Below are positions 1 to 8,447 of a stretch of 64,000 nt of DNA, in pieces. Source of the stretch: a bacterium. GTDB lineage: Bacteria > Eisenbacteria > RBG-16-71-46 > CAIMUX01. A program made the translations under genes and the position numbers. Position 1 is the stretch's first letter. Each line of letters starts with the position of its first letter. Location: assembly GCA_030431975.1 (NCBI GenBank), contig JAUIHP010000008.1:190182-254181 (forward strand), given 5' to 3'. The notes under the pieces are model-generated. The model did no database searches, was not told where the DNA came from, and saw nothing but the letters and a program-made list of their open reading frames with translations.

Positions 1-327
1 CTTCCCCACTCTGTCGGTGTCTTCCTCGCCGCGTTCGGCGACCATGCTGACGAAGGGGTCCCGACGTCCCAAGCTCTCGTAGTAGTACGGATCCGGGCTG
101 AGGAGGATTTCATCGAGCATTCCGGTGCCGACGCCGGTCGTATCCGACGCAAGACCCTCGGCCGTGACCGCATCTTCGCCGCCCATACGCTCGGCTCGCT
201 GGTCCACGACTTTCTTCACCGCGTCCTTCAGGCCGACCGTCTCACGTGCCGAGACTCCAAGTCCCGTTCCGAAGACGAAAGCCGTTCCCAGGACAGGAAT
301 CATGATCCATCTCGAGTGCCGCTTCAT
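1..327 (-). CDS. pilP: Type IV pilus assembly lipoprotein-type protein PilP (3' end cut by window)
   Basis: Partial gene whose 3' end lies beyond the window start. The ATG overlaps the pilO stop as ATGA, so it is translationally coupled. The visible 109 codons start with a Lys/Arg-Trp n-region and a hydrophobic stretch (residues 5-18). A spacer follows, and then 'SLGRRDPFVSM' near residue 96. The GRRDPF signature precedes the beta domain of PilP proteins. PilP links the inner-membrane PilNO complex to the secretin PilQ in the periplasm; pilQ would be expected further downstream, outside the window. No clear lipobox Cys is visible, unlike many PilP proteins. The call rests on the signature and on operon position. 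Confidence 0.8.
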   Translation of the reverse strand, partial: MKRHSRWIMIPVLGTAFVFGTGLGVSARETVGLKDAVKKVVDQRAERMGGEDAVTAEGLASDTTGVGTGMLDEILLSPDPYYYESLGRRDPFVSMVAERGEEDTDRVGK

Positions 328-986
328 TCGCCGCCTCCTCGTGCATGGGCTGCACCCGTGTTGGCCGCCGTCGCTCCCGCCGCACCGCCTTCGCCGACTG
401 CGGCTTCAGGAACGCCGCCCAGGCGGTAGGCCACGGCTTCAAACGTTGCCGTCGATGTCTGGCCATCCCGAGCTTCGCGATCCTCGATCGTCGCAACGCT
501 CAGGGACGAGACGTTGATGATCCGTCGCATGTTGGCAACCTCACTGAGGAACGCCCCCACCTGGTGGTAGCCACCGGCGACCGTGATCTCGACCGGGATC
601 TCCGTGTAGTCGACAGCCGGACGAGCCGGAAGCGGACGGAACTGCGTAAACTCGACGCCGGCTCGCGTTCCCAGGAGAGTGACCTTGCGGAGGAGTTCGA
701 CCATCTCGTCTTCCTCAGGTAGAAGAAGACGGCCCTGTTCCCATTTCCGGTGAAGGAGTTCGTACTCCTTCTCCAGATACGGAAGGCGATTGATCGCCTG
801 GCGGGCCTTGTTCAGGTCCTTACTCAACTCCCGGTACTCTTCCTCGAGCTCGTCGAGCTCCGAAGCGTTCGCCTTATAGGTGAACGAGAACCAGTCCGTC
901 ATGAAGTAAACGTAGAGAATGGCGACCAGGCCGACTCCGCCCAATATGCCCTTCTGTACGCGTGGATCTCTCAGGTTGATTGCCAT
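324..986 (-). CDS. pilO: Type IV pilus inner-membrane alignment protein PilO
   Basis: 220 aa, the usual PilO size. A short cytoplasmic N-terminus is followed by one membrane segment (about residues 13-29), a charged coiled coil (about 38-90) and a periplasmic ferredoxin-like domain (about 95-190) containing the family-typical 'PVEITVAGGYHQVGAFL'. The tail after residue 190 is Gly/Ala-rich. PilO pairs with PilN to form the periplasmic frame that connects PilM and the motor to PilP/PilQ. The gene starts 25 bases after the pilN stop, and its own stop overlaps the pilP start. Confidence 0.93.
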   Translation of the reverse strand: MAINLRDPRVQKGILGGVGLVAILYVYFMTDWFSFTYKANASELDELEEEYRELSKDLNKARQAINRLPYLEKEYELLHRKWEQGRLLLPEEDEMVELLRKVTLLGTRAGVEFTQFRPLPARPAVDYTEIPVEITVAGGYHQVGAFLSEVANMRRIINVSSLSVATIEDREARDGQTSTATFEAVAYRLGGVPEAAVGEGGAAGATAANTGAAHARGGGE

Positions 987-1011
987 CGATGTAGTCCCCC
1001 GTCGGACCGGG

Positions 1012-1581
1012 TCAAGGTTTTACCGTCGCCGAAATCGTGAACTCGAGGACGGACGGGCCCTCAGTGACCGCGCGATCCTTCGCCCTTTCGGATAGGACGA
1101 TCGACACGCTTTCGAACATCTCGCTCTCTTCCATGCGCCGCATGAGCTCGGCCACCATCAGATTGGAGAATGTTCTTCCCACGATCTCGACCTGACCTCG
1201 GTTGATCTCCGAGACCTTCGTGAACCAGAGGTAGTTCGGCACCAGAGCGGACATCTCGTCCATGAGCGAGACCGAGAAGAATCGCTCCCGGGTCAGTGTC
1301 TGAATGACCGCCAGTCTCTGATTCAGCTGTTCGCGTTGAGCCATGAGCTGGTTGATGCGATCGATCTGCGGCTGCAGTCGACGATGTTCGACCTCCGCCG
1401 CCTGGATGTCCGCTCGCAGGGATGCGATCTTCACGCTCTGCATGAGATGCACACCGGCAATCGGAACCAGGACCGCACCCAGCGCAATCAGCGTCACCCA
1501 GATTTTCGCCCGGGGAACTTGGACACTGATTGATGGCTCTGGGACTCGTTCTTCTTCTGGGAGTAAGTTGACCCGAATCAC
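1012..1581 (-). CDS. pilN: Type IV pilus inner-membrane protein PilN
   Basis: 189 aa. It begins with 'MIRVNLLPEEE', the conserved cytoplasmic peptide that docks into PilM. One membrane helix follows (about residues 28-48), then a coiled coil (about 50-95) and a periplasmic domain with 'LVPNYLWFTKVSEINRGQV', typical of fimbrial assembly PilN proteins. PilN and PilO heterodimerise in the periplasm. The start overlaps the pilM stop as ATGA, implying coupled translation with its cytoplasmic partner. Confidence 0.94.
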   Translation of the reverse strand: MIRVNLLPEEERVPEPSISVQVPRAKIWVTLIALGAVLVPIAGVHLMQSVKIASLRADIQAAEVEHRRLQPQIDRINQLMAQREQLNQRLAVIQTLTRERFFSVSLMDEMSALVPNYLWFTKVSEINRGQVEIVGRTFSNLMVAELMRRMEESEMFESVSIVLSERAKDRAVTEGPSVLEFTISATVKP

Positions 1582-2621
1582 TTCTCGTGCGCCTTCCTCA
1601 ACGCCAGACCGATCCCTACGGCGAGTTGTGGTCCCAACTTCGTCGCGTCTTCTGCCGGGAAAAGGTCATCCCGACATTCGATGCGGCGAAGCGGATCCGT
1701 CAGCTCGACCGGCACGTCCATTTTCTCGGAGAGGCTTTCACGAAGCCCGCCAGTGAGGGCTCCGCCACCCGAGAGAAGGATGCGATCGATGTGGTCGGTG
1801 TCTCCGTTCGACTTCAGGTAGACCAGACTGCGTTCCAGGGCGGTCACCAGATCCGCACAGTAGCCGCGTACCACCGACTCGATGTCGAGGGAACTCTGCT
1901 CACCGCTGTGCAGCGCCAGTTGCGCCTCTTCCCGACTGACCTGGTACTTCTTCTGCAAGGTCTCGACGAAACCGTTGCCACCTTGGGAGAGGTCTTGTGT
2001 GTAGAGCGGCACACCTCCCTGAACCAAGTTGATGTTCGTCAGCTCTGCGCCTACGTTGACCATGGCCACGACCTCGGCTTTGAGGAAGTCGTAGTTGCTC
2101 TCCGAGACGTTCTGAACCGCGAAAGAATTCACGTCGATGACCGCGGGGACGAGTCCGGCCTCACGAACGAGGTCGGCATGCGCGGTGATGAGATCGCGCT
2201 TCGCCGCCACGAGCAGAACCTGCATTTGATTGGGACCGACGTCCGTGGCCAGCACCTCGAAGTCGAGGGCGACGTCGTTGATATCGTAGGGAACGTGCTG
2301 CTCGGCCTCCCAATGGATGGCCTCCCGAGCTTCCTGGTCCCCCATCTTTTCCATCGTGATCTTCTTCACGATGACGCCGCGACCGGAAACCCCGGTGTTG
2401 ACCTGGCGGGGACGGATTTCCCGTTCCTCGAAGAGGTTCTGGATCGTTTCCACCACGAGCTGGCGATCCATGATCTCGCCTTCGACGATGGCCTCGGGCA
2501 CGAGTTCTGTGACGCCGAAGTTGACGATCCTAGGACCTTCACGTCGCTGCTCTACCTCAACCACTTTGATTGCGCTAGAGCCGATGTCCAAACCGACTGT
2601 TGTCTTCGCTTTACCCAGCAA
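1578..2621 (-). CDS. pilM: Actin-like pilus assembly ATPase PilM
   Basis: Cytoplasmic FtsA/actin-fold protein that binds the PilN N-terminus. I chose the TTG start at 2621, giving 347 aa, because AGGAGG sits five bases upstream and the protein then begins 'MLGKAKTTVGLDIGSS', matching the family N-terminus. A longer reading from 2693 adds 24 residues that look unlike PilM and lacks a ribosome site. The phosphate-1 loop 'GLDIGSSAIK' is at residues 10-19 and the adenosine loop 'LLSGGGALTGGL' is near the C-terminus. It is the first gene of the pilMNOP set and follows pilD after a gap of about 180 bases. Confidence 0.94.
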   Translation of the reverse strand: MLGKAKTTVGLDIGSSAIKVVEVEQRREGPRIVNFGVTELVPEAIVEGEIMDRQLVVETIQNLFEEREIRPRQVNTGVSGRGVIVKKITMEKMGDQEAREAIHWEAEQHVPYDINDVALDFEVLATDVGPNQMQVLLVAAKRDLITAHADLVREAGLVPAVIDVNSFAVQNVSESNYDFLKAEVVAMVNVGAELTNINLVQGGVPLYTQDLSQGGNGFVETLQKKYQVSREEAQLALHSGEQSSLDIESVVRGYCADLVTALERSLVYLKSNGDTDHIDRILLSGGGALTGGLRESLSEKMDVPVELTDPLRRIECRDDLFPAEDATKLGPQLAVGIGLALRKAHEK

Positions 2622-2804
2622 CGGAACCTCCTGGAGCCGAAGGATCTCCCTGGCAATGTGGCTCTCGGGGACAGAAGCGCCCCGCTTGCTCACCCTCTGT
2701 TACATCGGCCAGACGGTGGCCGGGGTTTACCGTTCGCTTGGCCTTTCCCCCCGAACCGGCCTTTTTTGCGCACACTCGCTCACACACGGGACTTACCTCC
2801 GAAT

Positions 2805-3599
2805 TCACGGTCCGACCTGGGGGAAAAAGCCCAGGTACCACGCCCAAATCGCCGGACCCCAAATGAGTGCGGCCACAGCCGCCGGGGCGAGAAAGCTCCC
2901 GAACGGCAACGCTGTGGCGCCGCCTCCACGTCGCATCAACATCAGGCTGAGACCGAAGGCAGCACCCAGAAACGAGGCCAGAAGGACGGTCAGAACCATT
3001 CCCTCGAGGCCGAGAAACGCGCCGAGCATTGCGGCCAACTTCACGTCCCCAAGGCCCATCCCCTGGCGTCCGCGGAATCGCTCGTAGAACCACCCCACCG
3101 CATAGAGCCCCCCTGCTCCAGCCACCGCCGCTCCGAGAGCGGGAAGGAAACCGATGGTCCACGGAGAAAGGGCCAGGCCGAGCACGGTGCCGCCAATGCT
3201 GATCTCGTCCGGAATGATTCGGTGGTCGAGATCAATGAAGAAGACCGCAAGTAGGGAAAGACACATCCAGATGGCCGCGGCGGACTCGATGGGTCGCTCG
3301 AAGGCAAAGATCGCGACGACGGTCAGTCCCCCACCGAGAAGTTCGATGAAGGGATAGCGGAAGGAAATGGGTGCACCGCAGTAGGCACACTTTCCACGGA
3401 GAAGCACCCAGGCCAGCACCGGGACGTTGTGGTACCAACGAATCTGTGTCTCACAAGCGCCGCAACGGGAACGCGGATGGACCAACGAGAGTCCCAGGGG
3501 CAGCCGGTAGATAACGACGTTGAGGAAACTGCCGAGGCAGAGTCCGACCAACGCCACCGTGACGACGTTCCAGGCATGAGGCGGCAGCCACGAATTCAC
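2805..3599 (-). CDS. pilD: Prepilin leader peptidase/N-methyltransferase
   Basis: 264-aa polytopic A24 peptidase that cleaves the PilA leader after Gly and methylates the new N-terminal Phe. The N-terminal 'LGSFLNVVIYRLP' is followed by a methyltransferase zinc domain with two CxxC pairs (C46/C49 and C71/C74). The peptidase aspartates lie in 'FFIDLDHRIIPDE' (about 123) and 'GLGDVK' (D185). Roughly eight hydrophobic segments are visible. The GTG start at 3599 overlaps the previous stop as GTGA and has GGAGGG upstream. Its place inside the pilus locus makes pilin processing its main job. Confidence 0.95.
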   Translation of the reverse strand: MNSWLPPHAWNVVTVALVGLCLGSFLNVVIYRLPLGLSLVHPRSRCGACETQIRWYHNVPVLAWVLLRGKCAYCGAPISFRYPFIELLGGGLTVVAIFAFERPIESAAAIWMCLSLLAVFFIDLDHRIIPDEISIGGTVLGLALSPWTIGFLPALGAAVAGAGGLYAVGWFYERFRGRQGMGLGDVKLAAMLGAFLGLEGMVLTVLLASFLGAAFGLSLMLMRRGGGATALPFGSFLAPAAVAALIWGPAIWAWYLGFFPQVGP

Positions 3600-4330
3600 G
3601 GAGCTCCCTCCTCTGGGCCGTGGGACAGGTCATCTGTCGCGAACGGATTGGGATCCTGAAAATCGGGATGCCCAAGTTCCTGCAGGTAGTCCCAGGCCAC
3701 ACGTTTCATCTCGACGTTCTCGGTGTGATGGAACATCTCCAGCCACAGTGCCTGAGCGACGACCGGATCCCCGGCCCGTTGCGCAGAAAATGCCGCGATC
3801 CGATGAACCCAGTCCGGCGCACCCTCGATCTCGGAGGCGCGGCGCAACCACCGGGATGCTTCTTCCAGATCTGTGTGCGTCACGTACAGAAAGAAACCCC
3901 GTTCGAACGCGAGCCACCAGGAATCGGGGTTGGCCTCGATGCCTTTGTCCAGGAGCTCGAGCGACGGCGCGATCTTTCCATGATGTTCGTTGAGGATGAG
4001 CGCACCAAAGATGTAGGCGTTGACGAAGTGCGGGTCGAGGTCGGTCAGCGTTCCAAAGAGAGTTTCGGCGTAGGGATAACTGAGGTCGGTCATCCGATGC
4101 TCGCCGTAGTACTGAATGGCCCGAAGCCACACCACGTCTGCGGCCAGCTCGTTCCGGCCCAGCGCCGCCAGCCGAACCCACTCTCCGTGCGGGAAGAGTG
4201 CCAGTTCGACTTCTTCCCCGCGGTCGGGTGCGGCCGCTTCGAGTCCACGACCCAGCAACCCTCCGACGACGATCAGCGCAAGTCCGCCGAAGAGCGCGGC
4301 CCAGCCCTGAATGTCCAGGTACCGGCTCAC
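3596..4330 (-). CDS. TPR-like membrane-anchored protein in the PilG position of the pilus locus
   Basis: 244 aa from a GTG at 4330 that overlaps the permease stop (GTGA); a longer upstream reading would lie inside the permease gene. After a short start there is one hydrophobic helix (about residues 9-26), then an alpha-helical region of TPR-like pairs ('YIFGALILNEHHGKIAPSLE', 'WWLAFERGFFLYVTHTDLEE', 'VVAQALWLEMFHHTENVE'). It lies between the ABC permease and pilD, where M. xanthus has its pilG/H/I group, so a pilus assembly role is likely. Equivalence to PilG is inferred from position only. Confidence 0.55.
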   Translation of the reverse strand: MSRYLDIQGWAALFGGLALIVVGGLLGRGLEAAAPDRGEEVELALFPHGEWVRLAALGRNELAADVVWLRAIQYYGEHRMTDLSYPYAETLFGTLTDLDPHFVNAYIFGALILNEHHGKIAPSLELLDKGIEANPDSWWLAFERGFFLYVTHTDLEEASRWLRRASEIEGAPDWVHRIAAFSAQRAGDPVVAQALWLEMFHHTENVEMKRVAWDYLQELGHPDFQDPNPFATDDLSHGPEEGAP

Positions 4331-5097
4331 AGGGTGAACTCTCTCTTCTCGAGAATCACTCCGGCCAGAAGCAGACAGGCCAGGGTGTAGGTCAGTCCGT
4401 AGGCCAAACCGAGGAGGATCTCCTGACCCGTCCATCCGGTGCCCGCCAAGACCGGCAACGTCTCGTTGAAGAGGTCAAGGCGTGGAACGATCCAGGACAC
4501 TCCCTCGATGACCCGTTGCAACACGGGATTCCCGGCTCGTCCCATGAACTCCGCCAGGTCCCCGCTGGCGTGCCCGATGACGAAGGCGGAAAGAGTGAGT
4601 ACGCCCGCAAGAATGGGAGACGTAAAGGACGCCACGAGCATCGCGATGGCGGAGAGCACACTCATCTCGAGAAGCAGAAAGAGCCCGGCCTGAAGGAGGG
4701 CAGCGTCAACTTCATGACCCGCTGCCAGAAGAACGCATCCCAGAAGAAGAAGCATCACGATCACGGAGAGGGCAAGAACGGCGAAAAGACCGAGGAACTT
4801 TCCCCAGACGAAATGCGAGCGGCGGAGGGGGCGAGCGAAGACAAAGTAGAGTGTCTTGCGCTCGACTTCGCGGAAGATGAGTTGGTGGCCGACGAAGACC
4901 GTGATCAGGCAACCAAAGACCGAGATGGCCACGAGTCCGACATCGAGCGTGACACGCCGCGCTTCGCCCAGGGCCAGCGGCGACAGAAGCTGCGAGGCCC
5001 CGAAGAGAAAGACTCCGAAGAAGAGAAGCAGGTAAAGGATCTTGTCCCGCACCGCTTCGATAAATGTGTTCTTGGCCAGTGCGGTTACGACGCGCAT
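4327..5097 (-). CDS. pilI: ABC-2 type transporter permease of the pilus locus (PilI-like)
   Basis: 256 aa with about six membrane helices and the soluble 'REVERKTLYFVFARPLRRSHF' loop typical of ABC-2 permeases (NatB/NosY-like). It follows the ATPase gene with a 13-base overlap and ends in a GTGA overlap with the TPR gene, so the three are one translational unit. In M. xanthus an ABC transporter (PilH/PilI) occupies the same place between pilA and pilD and is needed for pilus formation. The substrate is unknown. The symbol is assigned by synteny. Confidence 0.72.
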   Translation of the reverse strand: MRVVTALAKNTFIEAVRDKILYLLLFFGVFLFGASQLLSPLALGEARRVTLDVGLVAISVFGCLITVFVGHQLIFREVERKTLYFVFARPLRRSHFVWGKFLGLFAVLALSVIVMLLLLGCVLLAAGHEVDAALLQAGLFLLLEMSVLSAIAMLVASFTSPILAGVLTLSAFVIGHASGDLAEFMGRAGNPVLQRVIEGVSWIVPRLDLFNETLPVLAGTGWTGQEILLGLAYGLTYTLACLLLAGVILEKREFTL

Positions 5098-6035
5098 GCC
5101 AGTCCTTCCTCTTCTCCGCCTTCCATGGCGCGGACGAATGCGGACTCCAGGTCATCCCGCACGGATTCGACGTTCCCGATACGGCCGCCGGCGTCAATGA
5201 TTCGGCGCAGGCAGGCGTCCACGATGTCCGGGGACGGAGCCCGAAGGACAAGGCTCCACGGATCTCCACCCGACCATTGCGGCTCGGCGGGAAGGCCCAC
5301 CCATGCGCTTTCGGGCAGCGCGCCCCACCCTTCGATGCGCACTTCGCGAACGGAATCGGCAAGCAGTTCGGCCGTCCTCGCGGTCCGCAACATCCTTCCG
5401 TTCTGAAGCATGCCGACGCGGTCGGCCAAAGCTTCGAGATCGGCCAGAACGTGGGTGCTGAGTAGGACCGCTTTCCCGGCGGACTTCTGTTCCCGCAGGC
5501 AGTCCTTGACCAGAGCCCGGGCCAATGGGTCCAGCCCACTCATCGGCTCGTCGAGGATGAGGAACTCCGGGTCATGGACGATCGACTGCGCGAGTCCGAC
5601 CCGCTGAACCTGTCCCTTCGACATCCGCCGAACGGGACGGTTCATCGCAAAACCGATGCCGAGCCTTTCCAGAAGCGCTTCGTCCTGGCGACGGTCCTGC
5701 CCGATTCCCGCAAGGTCGCGGGCCAGGGACAGGACCTCGGCCCCGCTCAAGTGCGGATAGTAGGCAGGAAGTTCCGGCAGGAAGCCGACATGGCGGAGCG
5801 ACTCCCGATGGCCGAGCGGTCGCCCGAGCAGTTCGCCCTGACCTCGGGTCGGACGGAGCAGACCGAGAATCAGCTTGAAGGTCGTCGTCTTGCCGGCGCC
5901 GTTGAGGCCGAGAAACCCGTACGTCTCCCCCGGCTCGACTTCCAAGTCGAGTCCTCGAAGCGCGTGGACCGGCTTCTTGAAGAGACTGGTCTTGTAGACC
6001 TTCTCCAATCCCTGGATGGAAAGCACCGTAGTCAT
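5085..6035 (-). CDS. pilH: ABC transporter ATP-binding protein of the pilus locus (PilH-like)
   Basis: 316 aa from ATG 6035 (MTTVLSIQGLEKVYKT). An in-frame ATG at 6086 would add 17 residues reaching into the pilA terminator region, so the shorter start is preferred. Walker A 'GLNGAGKTT' is at residues 43-51. The signature is 'MSKGQVQR' (about 138-145), Walker B 'FLILDEP' lies near 160, and the switch His is in 'LLSTHVL'. The C-terminal 90 residues form an extra domain often found on ABC-2 exporter ATPases. It overlaps its permease. Transcription probably starts downstream of, or reads through, the pilA terminator. Confidence 0.75.
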   Translation of the reverse strand: MTTVLSIQGLEKVYKTSLFKKPVHALRGLDLEVEPGETYGFLGLNGAGKTTTFKLILGLLRPTRGQGELLGRPLGHRESLRHVGFLPELPAYYPHLSGAEVLSLARDLAGIGQDRRQDEALLERLGIGFAMNRPVRRMSKGQVQRVGLAQSIVHDPEFLILDEPMSGLDPLARALVKDCLREQKSAGKAVLLSTHVLADLEALADRVGMLQNGRMLRTARTAELLADSVREVRIEGWGALPESAWVGLPAEPQWSGGDPWSLVLRAPSPDIVDACLRRIIDAGGRIGNVESVRDDLESAFVRAMEGGEEEGLACAS

Positions 6036-6094
6036 ACCTAAGGAGAAATCGGCGCGAAATCCGCCCGCCCTTAGTGACGGTTGCAAAATGCGGC

Positions 6095-6160
6095 AAGAGA
6101 AAGGCGACCCGCAAAGGCGGGTCGCCGTCTCCAGAACTCGCGAGGCCCGGAAACCGGGCC
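6095..6160 (-). terminator. Intrinsic terminator of pilA with a second hairpin
   Basis: A perfect 10-bp stem (GGCGACCCGC/GCGGGTCGCC, loop AAAG) at 6103-6126 is followed on the minus strand by the T-rich run TTTCTCTT. A second 7-bp stem (GGCCCGG/CCGGGCC) lies at 6144-6160, closer to the pilA stop. Together they should end or strongly reduce the abundant pilin transcript before the ABC transporter genes. Confidence 0.85.
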
Positions 6161-6180
6161 CCGATCGAGGCTCTTCGCGA

Positions 6181-6579
6181 TTAGCTCGCGTTGTTGGTCA
6201 GGGTCAGAATGGCCGCACCAGCCTTGCCGTTCACCGTGATGGTGTAGGAGACGGCCGGCGAACCCACCTGGTAGTAGCAAGCACCAGCAGCGGTCGACGG
6301 GGCACCGTCGACGAAGGCGTTGCCGCCAAACGGATTCGTAACGCTGGTCAGACCGTTCATGTGCGTGGCAATACCGGCCGGATAGGTACCGTTGGAAACA
6401 ACGGCCTGATCCTCACAGTAGAGCTGGCCGGCGTGGCCGTTACCCTTGCAGCTAGACTCACGAGCGCGGTCCTGCATACTGACGTAGTTCGGGATCGCGA
6501 TCGCCGCGAGAATACCAATGATCACGACGACGATCATGAGCTCGATGAGTGTGAAACCCTCTTGATTCTTCCGAAGCAT
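6181..6579 (-). CDS. pilA: Type IV major pilin PilA
   Basis: 132-aa prepilin. The ATG at 6579 has AGGAGG seven bases upstream; a longer reading from 6624 has no such site. A positively charged leader (MLRKNQEG) precedes the processing site Gly8/Phe9 and the class III signal 'FTLIELMIVVVIIGILAAIA' with Glu5 of the mature pilin. The head domain is short, with Cys residues at about 44, 54 and 101, the last near a C-terminal beta region. It lies between the PilS/PilR genes and the ABC transporter and has its own terminator. PilR is the expected activator. Confidence 0.95.
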   Translation of the reverse strand: MLRKNQEGFTLIELMIVVVIIGILAAIAIPNYVSMQDRARESSCKGNGHAGQLYCEDQAVVSNGTYPAGIATHMNGLTSVTNPFGGNAFVDGAPSTAAGACYYQVGSPAVSYTITVNGKAGAAILTLTNNAS

Positions 6580-6623
6580 CCGGAACCTCCTAGGCTGGTC
6601 CAGTTTGTTATCTCCCCGGTCCA

Positions 6624-6640
6624 ACCAGGAGATTCCTGGT
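6624..6640 (-). promoter_or_regulatory. Inverted repeat in the pilA leader
   Basis: ACCAGGA-GAT-TCCTGGT is a perfect 7-bp inverted repeat about 45 bases before the pilA start codon. It could be a protein-binding site or a small leader hairpin. No homologue is recognised. Confidence 0.35.
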
Positions 6641-6712
6641 CAAGCACCGCCCGGGGCATGTTCACGTTTCGTTGTCTGCTCGAAGTGTCTCGGGCACTTC
6701 TGCCAATGTGTA

Positions 6713-6729
6713 TGGAAACTGCTGTGCCG
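6713..6729 (-). promoter_or_regulatory. Weak candidate sigma-54 promoter for pilA
   Basis: On the minus strand the sequence CGGCACAGCAGTTTCC keeps the -24 GGCAC, but its -12 half is TTTCC instead of TTGCA. It lies about 135-150 bases before the pilA start, a typical distance, and pilR, encoding a sigma-54 activator, is adjacent. No better sigma-54 or sigma-70 site was seen in 6580-6960, and the rest of that roughly 380-base stretch holds no gene I can support. Confidence 0.3.
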
Positions 6730-6964
6730 ATTTCGGAACTTCGATCAACTTAGAAGCTAAGACGCTGTCATCGGTGAAGTTGCGTTCCGCTCGAATAGAG
6801 TCGGGTCTGTCGCGGTGGCCGCCGTCGAATTGCGGGTTGCAGCGTTGCCTTCGTGCATGCATGGGTCCTGCAATGCCCGCCGCGTTCCGCACGGAAAACA
6901 GCAACATTTTCCCGGTGTTCGAGCGGGCTTACTTTCTGGATGCCGCTCAGGGGGTCCGGCTCGC

Positions 6965-7008
6965 AAGAAAAAAAGAAAGCGGCGCGGCCCGATGAGGACC
7001 GCGCCGCT
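6965..7008 (-). terminator. Intrinsic terminator of pilS-pilR
   Basis: A 10-bp GC-rich stem (AGCGGCGCGG/CCGCGCCGCT, 11-base loop) is followed on the minus strand by TTTCTTTTTTTCTTG, a textbook rho-independent terminator. It lies 42 bases after the pilR stop and separates pilSR from pilA. Confidence 0.93.
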
Positions 7009-7049
7009 ATCGATTGGACAGAGTCGCGTGGGATCCGGCGCCGAGCCCT

Positions 7050-8447
7050 CTAGGCCGCTTCCTGCTCCGGCATGTCCCCTTCTCCGGCCTTCTCCGTAAT
7101 CCCATAGCTGATGAGCTTGCGGTAGAGGGTCGAAGGGTTGATTCCCAGAATCTCGCTGGCCCGCTTCTTCTGCCAGGCCGTGTACTGCAGAACCTTCAGG
7201 ATGTACTCGCGTTCGAGTTCTTCGAGCGTCACGCTGGGAGAATCGATGACGAGGCTGCCGCGGCGACTCGGGCCCTGCACGACGTTCTCGGGAAGGTCGA
7301 CCAGTTGGATCGCACCGCCCTCATTGAGGATGACCGCGCGTTCCATGACGTTCTCGAGCTCTCGCACATTCCCCGGCCAGTCATAGCGGCTGAGGGCATC
7401 CATCGCGTCGCGTTCCACTCCCGTGTCGCTCCCCGGACGGAACCGACGGAGGAAATGCTCGACGAGAAGGGGAAGGTCTTCCTTGCGCTGCCGCAGTGGC
7501 GGCAGATTGATCGGGATGACGTTGAGCCGGTAGAAGAGGTCCGTCCGAAAGGTACCCTCCGCCATCATGCGCTCGAGATCCGCGTTCGTGGCCGCGATCA
7601 GCCGGACATTGGTCTTGATCGGTTTGGTACCGCCAACCGGGATGATCTCACGCTCCTGAAGAGCACGCAGAAGTTTGACCTGCGTGGCTGGAGCCATCTC
7701 CCCCACTTCGTCGAGGAAGAAGGTGCCGTTCTCGGAAACCGTGAAGAGCCCCTGCTGATCCTTGATCGCGCCCGTGAACGAACCGCGAATGTGTCCAAAC
7801 AGGTTGGACTCGAGAAGATCCTTGGGAAGCGCTCCGCAGTTGATGGAAACGAACGGACCGCCGGAACGGTGACTCCGGTAGTGAATCTCCCGGGCGATCA
7901 GTTCCTTACCGGTGCCGCTCTCCCCATAAACGAGAATGGTCGAGTCGGTGCTCGCCACCTTGTCGACCATCTGGAAGACCTTCCGCATCGCGACGGATCG
8001 ACCGATGATCTTCCGCTCTGTATGCGTCTTCTTCAGCTCCGACTTCAGGTGGTGGTTCTCCGACTGGATCCGTCCGAGGGACAAGGCGTTCTTGACGACC
8101 AGGGCAATCTCGTCGTTCTTGGCCTTCTTCTCGATGTACTGATAGGCACCCCGTTCCATGGCCTCGACGGCCGAAGCCTCGGAGGCGTAGGCCGTCAGAA
8201 CGACGACCGGAAGCGTAGGCTGTTCGACACGGACTTTTTCCAGAAGCTCCACACCCGTCATTCCGGGCATTCGCAAGTCGGTGATGAGGAGCTGGAAGCT
8301 CTGTTCGCTGGCTTTCTCGAGGGCTTCGGCACCGCTCGAGGCCAGGACGACGTCGTATCCTTCCTTCTCCAGAAGAATCGACAGGAATCTGCGCATGCTC
8401 TCCTCGTCGTCAACGACGAGGATGCGTACGTTGTCTGACTCTTTCAT
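7050..8447 (-). CDS. pilR: Sigma-54-dependent response regulator PilR
   Basis: 465-aa NtrC-family activator. The receiver domain (about residues 7-122) has the acidic pocket D13/D14 and phospho-acceptor D57 ('LLITDLRMPG'). The AAA+ domain (about 145-375) has Walker A 'GESGTGKE', the sigma-54 contact loop as GSFTGA (Ser for the usual Ala) and an Arg finger region. The C-terminus (about 405-450) is a Fis-type helix-turn-helix ('RASEILGINPSTLYRKL'). The start overlaps the pilS stop as ATGA, so kinase and regulator are co-translated. Its expected target is the pilA promoter just downstream. Confidence 0.93.
   Translation of the reverse strand: MKESDNVRILVVDDEESMRRFLSILLEKEGYDVVLASSGAEALEKASEQSFQLLITDLRMPGMTGVELLEKVRVEQPTLPVVVLTAYASEASAVEAMERGAYQYIEKKAKNDEIALVVKNALSLGRIQSENHHLKSELKKTHTERKIIGRSVAMRKVFQMVDKVASTDSTILVYGESGTGKELIAREIHYRSHRSGGPFVSINCGALPKDLLESNLFGHIRGSFTGAIKDQQGLFTVSENGTFFLDEVGEMAPATQVKLLRALQEREIIPVGGTKPIKTNVRLIAATNADLERMMAEGTFRTDLFYRLNVIPINLPPLRQRKEDLPLLVEHFLRRFRPGSDTGVERDAMDALSRYDWPGNVRELENVMERAVILNEGGAIQLVDLPENVVQGPSRRGSLVIDSPSVTLEELEREYILKVLQYTAWQKKRASEILGINPSTLYRKLISYGITEKAGEGDMPEQEAA

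Noticed and set aside
2611..2787. 58-codon minus-strand open frame between pilD and pilM with a strong GGAGG before its GTG
   Set aside because: The peptide has no recognisable motif, has odd composition, and overlaps the pilM ribosome site and start. It may be a leader peptide, but nothing beyond the ribosome site supports it.
6661..6780. Canonical sigma-54 promoter for pilA
   Set aside because: Only the -24 half is good; the invariant GC of the -12 half is absent, so it is kept only as a weak candidate.
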